Source of the DNA: Jaltomata sinuosa
Taxonomy: Eukaryota > Streptophyta > Magnoliopsida > Solanales > Solanaceae
Assembly (NCBI GenBank): GCA_003996215.1
Contig: QJPP01007577.1
Span: 248,001-312,000 of the forward strand
DNA length: 64,000 nt
Reading direction: 5' to 3'
The notes under the pieces were generated by a model. That model saw only the letters and a list, made by a program, of their open reading frames with translations, had not been told where the DNA came from and ran no database searches. Position numbers and translations under genes: made by a program. Below are positions 1 through 10,240 of the stretch, piece by piece (position 1 is the stretch's first letter; the number at the start of each line of letters is the position of its first letter).

Positions 1-2331
1 CTTCTCATCCATACTGGCCGAGTCTAACCAACACTAGAACCCCACATAAACAATAACTCCGAAGGGATCAATTAAACAAGCTTTCAAATCCTGGGCAAAT
101 GAATGGCTATTATTAGTCTCTACGTATCATCAGAGCTCAAAATAGCCTCGCTAGTCTCAACCCGCACAAGCGGACCACATAAAGCATACACCACTGCTGA
201 AGCTCAAACTTACGCCGCTGAGTCTGTCCAACCATGGTAGAAGAACCTCGTACTAACTAGAACACTGCTGAAATCTAGAATATCTTGCCTCTTGCAGAGG
301 TTAGCCAAGGACTAGGTGTCCAAGGCCAATAGCCGCATCCCCAACTAAAGTAAAGAAGCTAAGTTGCCCGCACCCACTGCCTCCCGGCACTAGGATGCTG
401 CAACCAAATAGAAACTGCCACAAACCATCCGATGTAACCTGCCAAGTTATGATTCTGAACACCGACTTTCAAAACTACCAACTAAAGCCTTGGTCGAACC
501 AAGATGCTGCCAATGAACCCGTAAGAACCCAAGCCAACTAGGCCTAAATATGCAAATTGCCAACACCGCAGTTGCTACTGAAAAAAACCAATCGATGGAA
601 AACCCACATCAATATATAGATGGCTGAATCGAATCACCGACACACAATCCCAAAGCAAACCTTCATCCCCACCTCAGGCAACTACGAGGACACATAAACA
701 CATACAAAGAGTTATCTCCCTTCTTTTTCAACTAAACAAAAATGCTTCCTTAGCACATACTAAACCTTACAAATCCTTTCTCGAATAAGAACCTGAGGCC
801 ATTACCTTACTACTCATAGCTACACGTCAAATTCAATAAGGCAGGAGAAGAATGGGCCGGATGCCCAACTCACCCAAAATGCTTACAAATACAACCTAAC
901 CACGAGGTTACGATCAACACTTAGTCGGAAGTGCTTAAAGTCAAGACCCAATCACGATGCCAATATCCAGAGCTCATCGAAAGAACTTCGATCAAGATTC
1001 ATTCCAACTGGAGATAAAGATACAACAAAACACCCAACAGACCAGGAAGTGGAGGAGACTATGGGAACAACCCATACACCTACCAACCTCCTAAACTAAT
1101 CAACAAAGAGGGTCGACTCTAGACACTCGAGAGACCAAACCAATCTATGCACACTAGCATAACCAATACCTCCCAACTGAGGCAAAATCTCAACTCCGGA
1201 CCAACTACCAGTAATACACTGAACCATCACATGGATCTCTAGCCACGCTAGATAACGCCCTAGGCAACAACCATCTAGGACCGCTCAACAAGGGAAACCC
1301 AACCAAAAGTCCAGAATCACAATGAAACAGGGATAACCCAACTAGAAACAGACTAACAAGAACTACCCACGAGCTACAACTCCGGGAAAACACCTCTCAA
1401 GGCTAACTTACCCCCATCCACTACTAAAGAATAAACTACCAATAAAACAACATATCGATACTACAATTCGAGTATCCAAACAACTTAAACAAGTAGCAGG
1501 TAGGCATATAAGCAATTACACGACAGAAGGGATAGAGTCGCAACACGAGCGGGACTAACATAAGTTGAAGGTAGCAAAAGCCTAACCTGGAGCAACGATA
1601 TCAGGAACCTCTACCTCTGGCCCACCAAGAGGAGTATCAAGCTGATGGGATATAACTCTGGACTGAGTAGTTGAAACTAAAGGCCTAACCAGCCCTCGCC
1701 GGGGACAATATCTATAAAGGTAACCAATCTCTCCACAAAGATAACAACCAGGCTGTCTGGGATACACAATCCTGGGGCAATTCCTAGCAAAGTGCCCAGG
1801 CTCACCACACCAAAAATAGCCTATACCAGATGAAGCCCGACGAGAAAATCTTGCCTCGTACTCCAATACTGACAGACAACCCTGCTGAAGAACTAGAAGC
1901 TCAACTATACCTGAAGCACCACTCACAGAACCAGGTACTGAAACACTCACTGGAGGACTCAGAGTCCTAGCCACGGTGTCCTGAAGAACTGGGTTAGCTA
2001 TAAATCCAATTGAAGGCAGGGCTGACCCCACACCCCCTATCTGAGGCGGTAAACTCTCACTCTGAAGTCTTGGTGCTAACGAAAGCACTGAAGCAACAAG
2101 CACAGAAGCCTCGGGACCAACCGTTATCGCACTCGTCTGAGGAATCTCAGAATGAATGAAGAACTGAAGTTTTAGAATTCAATAGAGCCAAGAACGCACG
2201 ATGAGGAGCCAAGAAGATGAAATATTTCCTAACAATGCTCTGTAGCCTTCCGCAGATAGGATACGAACGTTATCGTACCAATCCACGAGACTCTACTTAG
2301 ACACTTGCTTCTGTACCATGACACCGGTGAA
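1..2331 (-). mobile_element. Internal region of long-LTR Ty3-type element A (partial)
   Basis: This is the internal DNA that follows the LTR and primer binding site of element A, read on the minus strand and cut by the left edge of the window. Positions 1-1500 can be followed by eye into 28980-30560 of element B: both carry an 'actggccgagtctaac' string and similar following text. Apart from the gag remnant at 1582-2103 I see no protease, reverse transcriptase or integrase motif here. Stop codons are frequent in all frames. It is degenerate, non-coding retrotransposon DNA. Confidence 0.7.
1582..2103 (-). pseudogene. gag remnant with two damaged zinc knuckles (element A)
   Basis: A 173-residue open stretch resembles the C-terminal half of gag from Tekay/Del-type Ty3 elements, the nucleocapsid protein that packages element RNA. 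It holds an 'LEYEARFS' string typical of the gag core, then two CCHC-type knuckles near residues 95-130. The first (YFWCGEPGHFARNC) has Tyr in place of the first Cys. The second (CYLCGEIGYLYRYC) has Tyr in place of His. The core leads straight into the first knuckle, while element B has about 100 more residues between them, so this copy also has an internal deletion. It ends with a PEVEVPDIVAPG-like tail, and element B has PEAEVPDIVASS at the same place. No longer functional. Confidence 0.7.
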
Positions 2332-2350
2332 CCTAGAGCTCTGATACCAA
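2332..2350 (-). other. Primer binding site (initiator Met tRNA type), element A
   Basis: Read on the minus strand the bases are TTGGTATCAGAGCTCTAGG, beginning two bases after the LTR end. TGGTATCAGAGC is the usual plant primer binding site complementary to the 3' end of initiator methionine tRNA. It fixes both the orientation of the element and the LTR boundary. Confidence 0.85.
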
Positions 2351-2352
2351 GT

Positions 2353-5300
2353 TGTCACGACCTGATTTCTCAAGTCATGATGGCACCTACAATCCCCAGT
2401 AGGCGAACCAATTTTCATAGCCCAGAACGGTTAGTAATGGGCTACTACCTAACCAAAACGCACCAGCAAGCAGAAATAAGCGAAAGCAAAACTCGAATAT
2501 AAATACATAAAGGAAACTACACCAACCCCAAGACTTGGTATCAATAGTACAGAAGCTTCTAATTGGATACAAGTGCTAGTAGTAACAAAATACAACATAA
2601 ATTGCCTCCAAAAGTACAAGGAGCAACAGTACAACAGATGAGATGTAGACAAGCCCCGACCGTCAGGCGCTCACCCTAGTCTCAAAGATCCAAAAGCTGC
2701 ACGAGTCTCCAACGTGATCAACGGCGAAAGCTCAGTTAATATCTGCACAAAAAAGTGCAGAAGTGTAGTATGAGCACCAAAACCACAGGTACTCAGTAGG
2801 TATCATAGGCCTACTGAGCGCATATAAGATATAAAAGCAGTAAGTAACAGATAGCAAGAAAGCAGTCACTGAGGAAATAAGCAAGGCACAAAGAGCTAGC
2901 ACAGATCATCCATAACCAAGAGCTTCAAGTAACACATGCTAGCACAGAGATACAATTACACAGAATCACAGGTGAAGGAAAGGAGAACGCACCTGGACTC
3001 CTTGCACAACAATATAAGTAAGTAGAGAGAGTTTAGAAAATAACGGTATACCGGTAACCTCAAGTGGAAAGAAAAGACGGAGAGCAGTCTAACATACTCA
3101 AAATGGAATCAACCAGTATAAGGAAGTCATAACACCAATCCAATCACATGATAGCATAACCAGGGAATCACCTCACAAGTACAACCCTAGGATGAAATAA
3201 CTAGGCCACAATAACAGAGAGATACCACTCAGCTTCCCACAAGAATAGAACCAGAGTCTCACACTCTGCTTAGAAGGCCACACAAAAGTGCTTCAATAAG
3301 ATAGGACTCCAAAGCCCTCTCAATAATCAAAAATCCCACAACCAAAGCCTCAACAGCTAGCCATCACTAATCCTTCAAGAACCGGGTGCCAAGACAAGCT
3401 CTAAAGTAAAAACAGGAGTAAATATAGTCTACCTACAGTCCCAAAGGCCACCCATACAACCGAGGAACATAATCAAGTGAAAGAAAACCCTCCGGCATCC
3501 CATACTACTGGAGCGTACACTGAACACACAGCAAACAAGGGTGGAATCCAATGCATGATATGATATGAAATAGAACCTCTGTATGTACCTCCTCCGGTGC
3601 CAATCGGGCCGAGCAGACAGGTTCCATAGAAGGACTCAGCCTGTATACCTCTACTCCACCGTATACCCTTCCCTCCGGCGCATCGAGCCCGAAGCCCCAG
3701 GCCTGGAGCGGCAAGGTCCATGGAGGTCCCCGACCCCATACTAAAACTCAGTATCAAGACATGTCATCCGGAAGCAAGTCCGAGATCAAGATAGAGACCC
3801 TGTCTCAAGTATGCATGCCCAGACCCCGTCCAAGACTAAAGTAGTAGAAAATGCCTCAAAAACCCCTCCAAGGGTGCCCGGGCGTAACCGGGTCTAAAAC
3901 TGTAGTAAATCAAGTCTAGTGCTCCACCCCGCAGAGACTAGTATCAGTAATAAAATCAAGTCTGGTGCTCTGCCCCACCTAGACTAGTACCAGTAATAAA
4001 ATCAGTGCGAAAACATCCAAAAATCCCCTTTTCTATCAACAACAGTACCAAAAATGGGCCCCCAAGGCCATGCAAATTTAGGAAAACTGTCAGTAGTGGC
4101 TCACAGCCAAAACTGTAGTAAAACATGTAGGGGAAAACCTTTTTCATGGATGATATGCTCGCACACAAATATAAAAGTATCCCAACAGCTCACAACAATT
4201 CCTATCAGCCCTGCACAGGCCCAATAGCTACTCAGCAGACATAACCAGCCTAAAAGGATAATCTCTATGTCCGGGACTCGTGGACATTCCCAAATAGCCC
4301 ACCATCTATGTTCCAGAGTCAATACAAGTCCACACAGGACCACAAAGGTAATATACATTACTACGCGGATACTACAAACAACGTATGAAATAGACGGACG
4401 AAAGGCGGACAAGGTCTGGGGTACCAACCTATAACAACCCATCCAAGGATGCTAATTAATGCAGTTATAGCCTATATACGCAGAGTCTAGATAGGGGAAA
4501 ACCATAACCTACCTGTCATCCCATGACTAGCTGCGGGAATGGCCTCGTCCAGACTCCAATTGCTCCGGGAAGCTCCAAATCACAAAAGAATACTTTTAAC
4601 TGAAGCCCCAAAGGTGTCTCTATGAAGGCTGACCAACCAAGTTAATGTAACAATTGCTAGAATCGACGAGGCTGCAAGAACGAGCCAAAGCCAATTGATA
4701 AGGTGTTAATGTCACACTCGCGACCAGCCAACTCCAAAACATAAAATGAGGCCAATAACAATAAGAAATGGCAGCTAAATCCAACAATAATATGTTAACC
4801 ACATCTCAAAGGAGTGACGAGCTCCCGAGGCACTATTTCAAGGCGTACTTCATGTCATTCAATCCAATAACCATCGTTCGTGACTCCAATAAGAATCACA
4901 CCAACTCCCAGTACCTCCAACACCTTAGCACCATCAACATACAACAATAACAACCCAATTTAATATGACAAAGGGGCTGCCCAGAGCCACAGATCCAAAA
5001 TACCACTTCGTGGCTCAGAAATCCATAAAACAATACTAGAACATATAATAATGAAGAGGGTCATAGGAGGAAGTTTACCTCGACAAAAAGCTTTGAAATA
5101 CCAAGCTAAACATGTTGTTATAAGGACCCACCATGAGCTGTAACAATATACGGCAAGAAAACACGACAAACATGCCGATAACGATAAGTTCTCCTCGGAA
5201 TTGATTCTAAAGCTCAAATTAAGAATGAGTCAAGGATTTAGAACCCTTACCTTCCGATAATCAAATGATAATAGCATAAAAATATCAGTTCCACGAACTG

Positions 5301-6180
5301 CCTCCTTGCAGTAGCAACAAACGGAGCCAAAACGACGAGAAAACTGTACCACGATGATGAGCTCGCGACGTAGAGCAACTTCCGTTAAACTTTCGAATTG
5401 AAAGGATCAAGGTCCATGGATTATTTATAAGGTTTGTATCTGTTTTTCTATGGTTTTGGTCTATTTTTATGGGTTTAAAACGAAGGAGAAGCTGATTTAT
5501 AAAGGCAAACCGACTTAGGATGCGGGTCCCACCTTGACGTGTCTGCTTGCGCGGTCTTACGAAAACATGAATATCTCTCTATTCTGAAGTCGTATGAACG
5601 AACGGTTTAGTGCGTTGGAAACTAGACTCGTAGACCTTCGATTGGATATATTGGGAGCCCACTAACTCTTTATAGATAGAGAGAAACACCCCAAGACATT
5701 TAACCCAAATTTGAAGAGAATTCCTTAAAGGAATATACAATAACTTTTTCCGACTTTTGTTTCGCAACTTGCTTGACTTCAAAACTTATCATACGATCAT
5801 TTTGCGATTATAATACCTCATAACACATCCTTCTTAGTATATTAGACACTATTAGTCTTACCCCTAAGGCACGGGTTACTTTAAACTTTCCAAACGGGCG
5901 AGGTGTTACACGAGGCATTTCTTTAACTCAAACTTTCGAGTAAGGGATTCCTTTGACCTAGAACCTTGGTTTAATTCTTTGATATTACCAAGAATGTTGT
6001 CGGAAGTCACGATTTCCAAAGTTGAAGCTCTAAAATGAGGAACGGCCATAAAGACCAAACAAATGGCCCGGGCACCGAACTACCGGTCCCGACAAGCCAT
6101 AAATGACTTGGGCCACTACAAGTAAGCTCTAATAGTACAAGAAAGGCGAAAACGTGTAAATGACCGAAAGGGTCATTTCA
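2353..6180 (-). repeat. 5' LTR of element A, about 3.8 kb
   Basis: On the minus strand the LTR begins TGAAATGACCC at 6180 and ends GATCGTGACA-like (GGTCGTGACA) at 2353, just before the primer binding site. Two other copies of this LTR are in the window (24101-27762 and 32143-34103). They share the ends, the 'ctcaccctagtct' stretch near 2670, and long stretches from 2353 to about 4575 and from about 5910 to 6180. The part from about 4580 to 5909 does not match copy B. Open frames inside it, including one of 113 codons at 4101-4442, have no recognisable protein similarity and are chance. Confidence 0.8.
4580..5909 (-). repeat. LTR segment unique to element A, ending TGTTACA
   Basis: This block replaces the corresponding part of the sister LTR (about 26460-27530). 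Its outer end on the minus strand reads TGTAACACCTCGCCC, the start expected of a separate Ty3 LTR. It could be a partial nested LTR or a recombinant LTR. The inner end is placed only by where similarity with the sister copy fades, and I found no clean target duplication. Confidence 0.4.
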
Positions 6181-6435
6181 AGACCCCACTTATGGGATTA
6201 TACTGGATATGTTGTTGTTATTGTTGTTGTTATAAAAGAATATATTATAAAGACAAGTTAATTAAATTATATATTTTTATATTAATAATAATTAGGTTAA
6301 AAGAATTATTGTAAAAAAAAATTAAAATAAAAAGATAAGCATAATATCCTAACCTTCGAAGGAAGTAAGTGTTAGAAAGTTAAATTTGAGGGGAGGTTTA
6401 TGTAATTATCTCTTTAAATTTTTTAGCTTTTAATG

Positions 6436-6640
6436 AGAAAACTAGTCTAATTTGAGTGATCTTGTGAGAAAATAGTGATCTTGTGAGAAAATAGTCTAAC
6501 TTAAGTAATTTTGTGAGACAATTAGTCTAACTTGAGTGACTTTGTAAGAAATTAGTCTAACTTGAGTGACTTTGTAAGAAATTAGTCTAATTTAAGTGAC
6601 TTTGTGGGAAAATTAATCTAAGTGACTTTATAGATACAAA
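6436..6640. repeat. Minisatellite, about 30-33 bp unit, six to seven copies
   Basis: Imperfect tandem copies of a unit like 'agtctaacttgagtgact' followed by 'ttgtaagaaatt' run through this stretch. The two central copies are nearly identical and the outer ones carry substitutions and small deletions. No gene overlaps it. The flanking 6181-6435 is AT-rich with a short (TTG)n run near 6210 and nothing else recognisable. Confidence 0.8.
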
Positions 6641-6930
6641 ACTGACTTTAATGATAATTTGCTATAGCTGACCATATACTTTATTCCCTCGTAAAGGTAA
6701 ACACATTCAATCACATAACCTGCATGGATGAAACAAACTTGTTCTTTTACTTTCTTCAGCGTTTTGCTAAACTCAATTTTACTCGGCAGTCGGCAGCAAA
6801 AAATTAAATAAATAATAGCTTTCACATGTCATAATAATAGAACTATGCACTGCAGCAGGACTGAGTGAGTGACATTGGTTACGGTCAACAGGACCAATTA
6901 CAACATTTACACTGACATCAATTATATGAT

Positions 6931-7490
6931 CGGAAAAGGGTTAAATATATCACTGTACTACTAAAATAGTTTAAATATATCCTTTGTTATATTTATAATC
7001 CATATACATCCCTTCTGTCATACTTTGGCAAAGATTATACCCCTTAGATTTAATGGAAGGACACGTGTCAACTTAAGAATCAAATGACCCACCCCAATTT
7101 TAAATACCCAATTTCCTTTTAAAAACACACCCTTTTAACTCATCCCGACCTATTTCCTCCGATGATCTAGTTTGAACCAAATCCATTTTCACAATCATCT
7201 CTCAACCTAAAACTTTCATTAAAATCAGGACGTGGTTCAAGTTATGAAATTGGATTTTGGTTCAAGTTGGGTGATCGGAGGGAATAGGTTAAATGGTTGG
7301 ATTTCTAAAGGGAATTGGGTATTTAAAATTGAGGTGGATCATTCGATTCCTAATCTGACACATGTCCTTCCGTTAAGTTTAGGGGTATATATGTGCCAAA
7401 GTATGACGGAAGAGGTATATATGGACCAAAAATAGAACGAAGAGTATATTTAAACTTTAATAGTACAGGGATATATTTGACCCTTTTCTG
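6931..7490. mobile_element. Foldback MITE, Mutator (MULE) type
   Basis: Long inverted repeats begin CGGAAAAGGGTTAAATATAT on the left and CAGAAAAGGGTCAAATATAT on the right (reverse complement). The similarity continues inward through a 'gggaattgggtatttaaa' block, giving arms of roughly 250 bp around a short centre near 7200. The element is flanked by the perfect 9-bp direct repeat TTATATGAT at 6922-6930 and 7491-7499. A 9-bp duplication with long inverted arms is the mark of Mutator-like transposition. There is no transposase, so it is non-autonomous. A 67-codon open frame at 7232-7435 is an arm sequence, not a gene. Confidence 0.85.
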
Positions 7491-7499
7491 TTATATGAT

Positions 7500-7789
7500 T
7501 TAAACGAAGCAACCAAAAACACAAAAGTGGACATGACACCAAAAAACAACTATACTTGGGTAAAGAAAGAAAAAGAAGAAGCAACATTCAAGGTGAGCGA
7601 CTCTTGACAAAAGTACTGCAGTTCAAACTTTGAAAAAGATACACCAAAACTAAATAGAAATGCTGGTGAAGTACTTGTGTACTTGATTTTGGTTTAGGTT
7701 GATACTTGTTTATCTGTAAAACAGAACATGTTGCAAAGGCAGAGTATTACAAAAAGCAGGATTGATCAATCCAGCTGTTTAATTTAGCC
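7500..7789. other. AT-rich intergenic stretch, nothing recognised
   Basis: Between the MITE and the decayed exon I see no open frame, repeat or RNA gene. It could be 3' flanking DNA of the former gene represented by the exon fragment. Confidence 0.4.
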
Positions 7790-8047
7790 CTAGAGTTCAC
7801 AGGTGACTGGTTCAACTTTAGTGTCTGGTGACTCTGTGTAGGGCATTGTGATCAGCTTACACCTGTAATTATCATCTCCATCACCGCTTTAATAACATTC
7901 TCGGCATTGGAGTTTTCAGGTTTACATCGAACAAAAAGATCCTTCACTGCTTCAGAGTAAGATATGGCAATTAGTGACTCCCGCGTCACTTCCTCAGAAA
8001 TTTCTTTTCCAGATTCCTTCTTATCCATATAAATGATTATCTTCCTC
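7790..8047 (-). pseudogene. Unidentified decayed exon with repeated LI-x-I-x-Y motif
   Basis: On the minus strand an acceptor-like site (ctaatatacag) at 8048 precedes an open frame reading MDKKESGKEISEEVTRESLI and onward to a stop near 7852. A shift of one frame near 7890 gives a better continuation (GDDNYRCKLITMPYTESPD) that stops at 7790-7792. The two halves share a pattern (ESLIAISYSE and CKLITMPYTESPD), suggesting a protein built of short related repeats. I do not recognise the family. The frameshift and the absence of other exons suggest a gene fragment, though an error-free splice variant cannot be excluded. Confidence 0.35.
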
Positions 8048-10240
8048 CTGTATATTAGATGATTGAATGAGGATATGAAGGAAATAAGTTCTAAAATATC
8101 AAAGTAAAGCTTCTGTTTACTACAACCAAGACTCTTGAAACTCATAGAGTTTAGCTGCAAATTAAATTAGTCCCGAATTCTTATTTTATATTCGACACTT
8201 TCATTCAGTGTAGCACTGCTACTTTCATATTGAAAATTACCTAAACCAAAAAGGTTGTGACTGTTAACTGCTAGAAAATATACTGGATGACATAACATGA
8301 TGTAGTCAGCAAGAAAAAGGTGAACTTTTGCCAATTAATACTTTAGGGCCTTGTAGATTCATCTTAAGCCATAGTTTCTAAATATCAAACAATTCAGCAA
8401 TGTGTTCACTGAGTTACTGACTTCATAAAATAAACACTAAAAGCATAGTATAAACTGCATCACTGTTCAATCTCGATGAAGGAATGACAACTACAACCAT
8501 GTTTCACTTACAAGGTTGTGGGACTGTCTGCAATCTAAATATCCTCCCTAGCTCTACCTTCTTTATCTTCAAGCGAAAGGCTTTTTTTTATTTATTTATT
8601 GGATATGTTCAAGCAAAAGATCTAATGGCAATTAACTTCCAGCAGACAAGCTCACCAACAGTAATGAGCCAGAATTTTTACTAAGAGGGTTCAAAATAGA
8701 AGAAGTAAACAAGCGAAAATAAACAACCATATCAGCTGAAAAATCAACTTTTTTTCCGGATATAATGAGGGAATAACATCCCAGATACTTGGGAACACAT
8801 AACTAGAGAATAGTAAGCAAGCATAAGACTAGATCTAATAATCTGTAGTGACAATCCTAACAAAGATGGTTACATAACATCATTTGTGCTTAAAAGACAT
8901 GGGTGGAGTTGTATACGAACCCCATAAGACTAGAACCAATTTGGGTATTCACATTTTAGAAATTATCAGTGAAATTACGTAGAACCCCTTTGCATTTTAG
9001 CCATCAAGTTATATATATACAGTACAGCTGCGACAAGGGAACGTGCCCTTAAACCCCACAAAACCCATTACCATTAGAGTGATACTCCAAACCCATAGGC
9101 TCTCCTAGTTCTTCAGTATGTATAAACATAAACTTCATTTAGGTATTAATGTACTTGGTTTATGTTTGGTATTAATGTATTTGGTTTATTTAGGTATTAA
9201 TGTACTTGATCGTGCTTCACGCAATCAAAAATAAATTCTCTTACGAACATAAAGATCATAGATTCAATTAAATCAAACTGATTAAAAGAACTAAATATAG
9301 TTGATCTGGTATTGTTTGGTTCTGTATTAAGCACGAAAAAATTCAAACCAAATTAACATATAAATATATATGTTTAAAAACTTTCATAAATATATTAGAT
9401 TTTCTTTAAATAATATATACTATCTAATAAGCGGCCAGAAGCATACAGGTTTTGGACAACATTTGTGCTTCTTGATATTAAGATTGCATTGAAGGGCAAT
9501 TTTGTCATTTTGACATTAAATTATTAAAAAGAAATTTTAATAATTTGTATATTTAGAAATTACGTTAAAAGTAGGGAAATTAGACAAAATATCAGTCCAT
9601 CAAACTTATTTACACCCAAAATAGTCCACTTTAAAATTATCACTCATTTATTACTTTAATTGGTCATTTGGTCATATGCTCATTGCTCAACCCCCCCTCC
9701 CTTCGTTCTTCCTCATCATCTTCTTCTCTTCCATTTATCCTTTCTTCTCCAAATTAAGCCTTCTTCTTCCATTATGTTTTCTAGTCAGATTTGAAAAAGA
9801 TAATATGGCCGTCGAAGTAATACTTCGCTGAAGATGAAACTCTTTTTTGATTTGTTGGTATTTTCTCTGTCATTGGAATCTGTTTATTGTTTACTACTTT
9901 GTTTGTTGATTTTGTCGAACTTCAATTTTGTCGGAGCTTGTAGCTCGTCATTAATGGCAGAACTCAAAAAAAAAATGAAAAGATGAGGAAATGAGTTATG
10001 TATCACTCCTATATTTTTGGAAGAATGTGGAGTTGTAGTTGTCTGCCCTATCTATTGTGCATCTGTTTTGGGATTCTCCTATATTTATTATAATTATCTT
10101 CAATTCATGGTCTTTCCTTGATTTTGTACATTTTACTCTTTGATTTTGTATATTGGCCGTGAAAATTAGAGGGTGCATGTTGTCTCCTATGTTAGTAAAT
10201 TCGTATCCACCTTATTTGTAAGGTCGGTTTGTGTTGGCCT
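8048..10240. other. AT-rich low-copy DNA with a short tandem repeat
   Basis: No credible gene is visible. At 9139-9212 a unit like 'taggtattaatgtacttgg' is repeated three times. A pyrimidine-rich stretch at 9690-9775 (runs of ttcttc and ctcc), followed by 'gataatatggccgtcgaag', resembles a plant 5' leader, but its reading frame closes quickly. The stretch 10031-10235 leads up to the Tat-like LTR and may be part of a captured intron. Confidence 0.4.

Noticed and set aside
4101..4442. 113-codon open frame on the minus strand
   Set aside because: It lies inside the LTR of element A, has no recognisable motif, and its hydrophobic look follows from base composition. The same region in the sister LTRs is broken by stops.
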